From positions 124,001 through 188,000 of the forward strand of contig JAVJTE010000020.1 in NCBI GenBank assembly GCA_040219025.1: a DNA stretch of 64,000 nt, in the 5' to 3' direction. Under the pieces are notes generated by a model. The model was not told the origin of the DNA, ran no database searches, and worked only from the letters and a program-made list of their open reading frames with translations. The translations under genes were made by a program, and so were the position numbers. Below, in pieces: positions 62,684 through 64,000 of the stretch. The DNA is from HT1-32 sp040219025 (GTDB taxonomy: Bacteria; Pseudomonadota; Alphaproteobacteria; Rhodospirillales; HT1-32). Within the stretch, counting starts at the first letter, position 1; every line of letters starts with the position of its first letter.

Positions 62684-63378
62684 GCCCCCACCACTTTCCG
62701 ATAAAGGTCCGGCTGCACAGCGACATGCAGCGTTTCAAAGATGCGCGACCGCACTTCGAGGCCGACAACCAGATGATCGCAGACCAGTTGCCGGGCAGCA
62801 ACCGGATCGCCGCTGACAATGGCGTCCAGTATACCCAGATGCTCGCGCACCGACTCCAGCACCCAGCCATGGTCGTAATGCCGGGGCAGGCCCAGGGTGA
62901 CGGAATGGCGCAGCCGCATCGGCTCATAGATCTCCAGCAGATAACGGTTGCGGGCGGCGCGGAACATCTCGACATGAAATTCCTGGCCGCATCTGTGGAT
63001 ATCATTCAGGTCATGGGAGCCCGGGTTTTCGATCATATCGACGAAGGACTGCCGGAACCGGGCAAATTCCGGCGTCGGGCCACGTTCCGCCGCAAGATAG
63101 GCGGCGGTGCCCTCCAGCCCGAACCGCACCTCGTAAATCTCCGTGACATCGGCCGGGGTCAGTTTGTTGACATAGGTTCCCCGCGCCGGGCGAACACTCA
63201 GCAGCCCCTCTGTCGTCAGCCGCCGGATCGCCTCGCGGACCGGCGTACGGCCCATGCCCAGGCTGTCCGCCAGCTTGCGCTCGGATAACGGCATGTCGAG
63301 ATCGAATTCTCCACCGAGAATCCGGTCCAGCAGACGCTGATAGGCGCGGTCACGTTCGAAGATCGATTCATCCGACAT
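62680..63378 (-). CDS. GntR-family regulator (FadR/FCD type)
   Basis: Regulator of 232 residues. The winged HTH is at about 10-75 (RDRAYQRLLDRILGGEFDLD, LSERKLADSLGMGRTPVREA) and the all-helical FCD ligand domain follows (VRFGLEGTAAYLAAERG, ICRCGQ-like region HRCGQEFHVEMFRAARN, LGLPRHYDHGWVLESVREH with metal-type histidines). The start at 63378 places the HTH normally; a longer frame to 63471 would add 31 residues without clear meaning and is possible. It overlaps the PLP enzyme gene by 4 bp and heads the island operon, so it probably controls it. Confidence 0.88.
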   Translation of the reverse strand: MSDESIFERDRAYQRLLDRILGGEFDLDMPLSERKLADSLGMGRTPVREAIRRLTTEGLLSVRPARGTYVNKLTPADVTEIYEVRFGLEGTAAYLAAERGPTPEFARFRQSFVDMIENPGSHDLNDIHRCGQEFHVEMFRAARNRYLLEIYEPMRLRHSVTLGLPRHYDHGWVLESVREHLGILDAIVSGDPVAARQLVCDHLVVGLEVRSRIFETLHVAVQPDLYRKVVGA

Positions 63379-63762
63379 ACCGGTATACCAGCCGAGTTTG
63401 AGAATCGAGTCAACGGGAAACAACAGTGCAACCCCGCGGCGGGAAATATTTTCCGGCACCCGGACCGCCATACGTCCGGCAGGGACAGCCCGCCGTGACA
63501 GCCCGCCGTGACAGCCAGTCTGTCCGATTCCCGCGATCCGCCGGTAATCCCGGTTCAGCCAGACGTAATAGCGTGAGCAGATAGCCGGGCTGATCGGCTG
63601 GAATCCCTAAATAAAAACAAATATTCCCGTATTTTTTCCGACTCTCCGGACCCTAGATATCTCTCTCAATAGCAAAAAGTGATGGATGGATGCACAGAAC
63701 GCACTTCTCTCCCGGCCCGGCAGGAGTAGGCTTGGCAACCGTAACAGATCAGGATTCGTCTT
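63379..63762. other. Divergent intergenic region between GntR and GalB-like genes
   Basis: This 384-bp stretch holds no convincing gene if GntR starts at 63378 (93 bp of it would be coding if the longer GntR start is used). It contains a 13-bp direct repeat array near 63490 and an AT-rich stretch around 63607-63640 that probably carries promoters. I see no clear -35/-10 pair. Confidence 0.4.
63484..63516. repeat. 13-bp tandem direct repeat, 2.5 copies
   Basis: The unit GACAGCCCGCCGT occurs twice without a gap, followed by a partial GACAGCC. It lies just upstream of the GntR gene and could be an iterated binding site or a replication-slippage product. Confidence 0.6.
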
Positions 63763-64000
63763 ATGGCTTCAAAAACCGCACTGGTGGTCAGCGCCCATGC
63801 TGCCGACTTCGTTTGGCGCTGCGCCGGCGCTATCGCCCTGCATACGGCGAAGGGCTACAATGTCACTGTTGTCTGCCTGTCCTTCGGCGAGCGGGGTGAG
63901 TCGGCAAAACTCTGGAAAAAAGGCGATGTCACGCTGGAGCAGGTCAAGACCGACCGCCGTGGCGAGGCCGAAGCCGCCGCAAAGGCGCTGGGCGTTCACG
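63763..64000 (+). CDS. PIG-L-family protein, 4-oxalomesaconate hydratase (GalB)-like; 3' end beyond window
   Basis: The first 79 codons of a PIG-L deacetylase-fold protein are present. The sequence ALVVSAHAADFVWRCAGAIA, then CLSFGERGESAKLWKKGD, follows GalB of Pseudomonas putida, a PIG-L-family hydratase of the gallate pathway. As in GalB, the metal motif is AH-x-ADF (here AHAADF) instead of the usual AHPDD of deacetylases. 4-Oxalomesaconate is the product of LigI, and a LigI-like gene lies 13 kb away. AGGA precedes the ATG. The gene is divergent from the GntR regulator. Confidence 0.75.
   Translation, partial: MASKTALVVSAHAADFVWRCAGAIALHTAKGYNVTVVCLSFGERGESAKLWKKGDVTLEQVKTDRRGEAEAAAKALGVH

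Noticed and set aside
52356..63378. Beta-hydroxyaspartate cycle (BhcABCD) as explanation of the PLP island
   Set aside because: That cycle uses a fold-III D-threonine-aldolase-like enzyme and an iminosuccinate reductase; here the aldolase is fold I and no reductase is present.
63484..63516. CRISPR-like repeat
   Set aside because: The unit is 13 bp with no spacers and no cas genes nearby.
63690..63899. Plus-strand frame overlapping the GalB-like start
   Set aside because: It is out of frame with the PIG-L sequence and has no homology-like motif; the ATG at 63763 has a ribosome binding site.

Overview
The window looks like chromosomal DNA of a GC-rich alphaproteobacterium, most likely of Rhodospirillales type. 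This rests on gene order and content (argD-argF-hslO, nucleotidase-dapD-dapE, a DUF2336 protein, an aapJQMP transporter, a glnD/mutS neighbourhood, mesaconyl-CoA hydratase beside a malyl-CoA-lyase-type protein). I see no phage, insertion sequence, CRISPR array, rRNA or tRNA gene. The window is dense with genes and holds 55 supportable coding sequences, two of them cut by the window edges.

Layout. 1-4.1 kb: a large S8 protease with RTX and FG-GAP repeats (C-terminus missing) and a serine/alanine-glyoxylate aminotransferase. 4.2-10.1 kb: a hydrolase lipoprotein, then the end of the beta-ketoadipate pathway (two CoA-transferase subunits and thiolase) with a divergent IclR regulator and a convergent MFS carrier. 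10.3-13.6 kb: YciI protein plus a TRAP transporter whose two membrane subunits are fused. 13.6-16.6 kb: diguanylate cyclase and DUF2336 protein. 16.8-20.1 kb: nucleotidase, dapD, dapE and a membrane protein. 20.1-23.0 kb: two ethylmalonyl-CoA-pathway-type enzymes and a pyridoxal kinase. 23.0-24.1 kb: an unrecognised coiled-coil protein. 24.2-28.8 kb: argD-argF-hslO-lipoprotein-phytase-like operon. 28.9-30.9 kb: PhzF enzyme and divergent LysR. 30.9-35.1 kb: rpmI-rplT-pheS-pheT. 35.2-38.3 kb: repeat-rich membrane protein and a GST. 38.3-44.9 kb: mutS, an unknown gene and glnD in one operon. 45.0-49.9 kb: a 57-residue protein, LysR, TPR lipoprotein, SulP transporter and a spermidine-synthase-like protein.

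The most unusual part is 50-64 kb. A LysR regulator with two DNA-binding domains sits divergently to a class V PLP enzyme and an aspartate-type aminotransferase. On the other strand runs a GntR regulator, a threonine-synthase-like PLP enzyme, a complete AapJQMP amino-acid ABC transporter, a second class V PLP enzyme and a threonine-aldolase-type enzyme. That makes five PLP enzymes with one uptake system and two regulators in about 13 kb. It reads as a catabolic island for an amino acid I cannot name. It is flanked by a LigI-like 2-pyrone-4,6-dicarboxylate hydrolase on one side and the start of a GalB-like PIG-L hydratase on the other; both families act in the protocatechuate-4,5/gallate ring-cleavage route.

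As a whole the window suggests a heterotroph that takes up organic acids and amino acids, finishes aromatic degradation through 3-oxoadipate, and may handle glyoxylate and C4/C5 CoA esters through ethylmalonyl-CoA-type chemistry. Many coordinates reflect start codons I chose over longer in-frame options; the reasons are given entry by entry.
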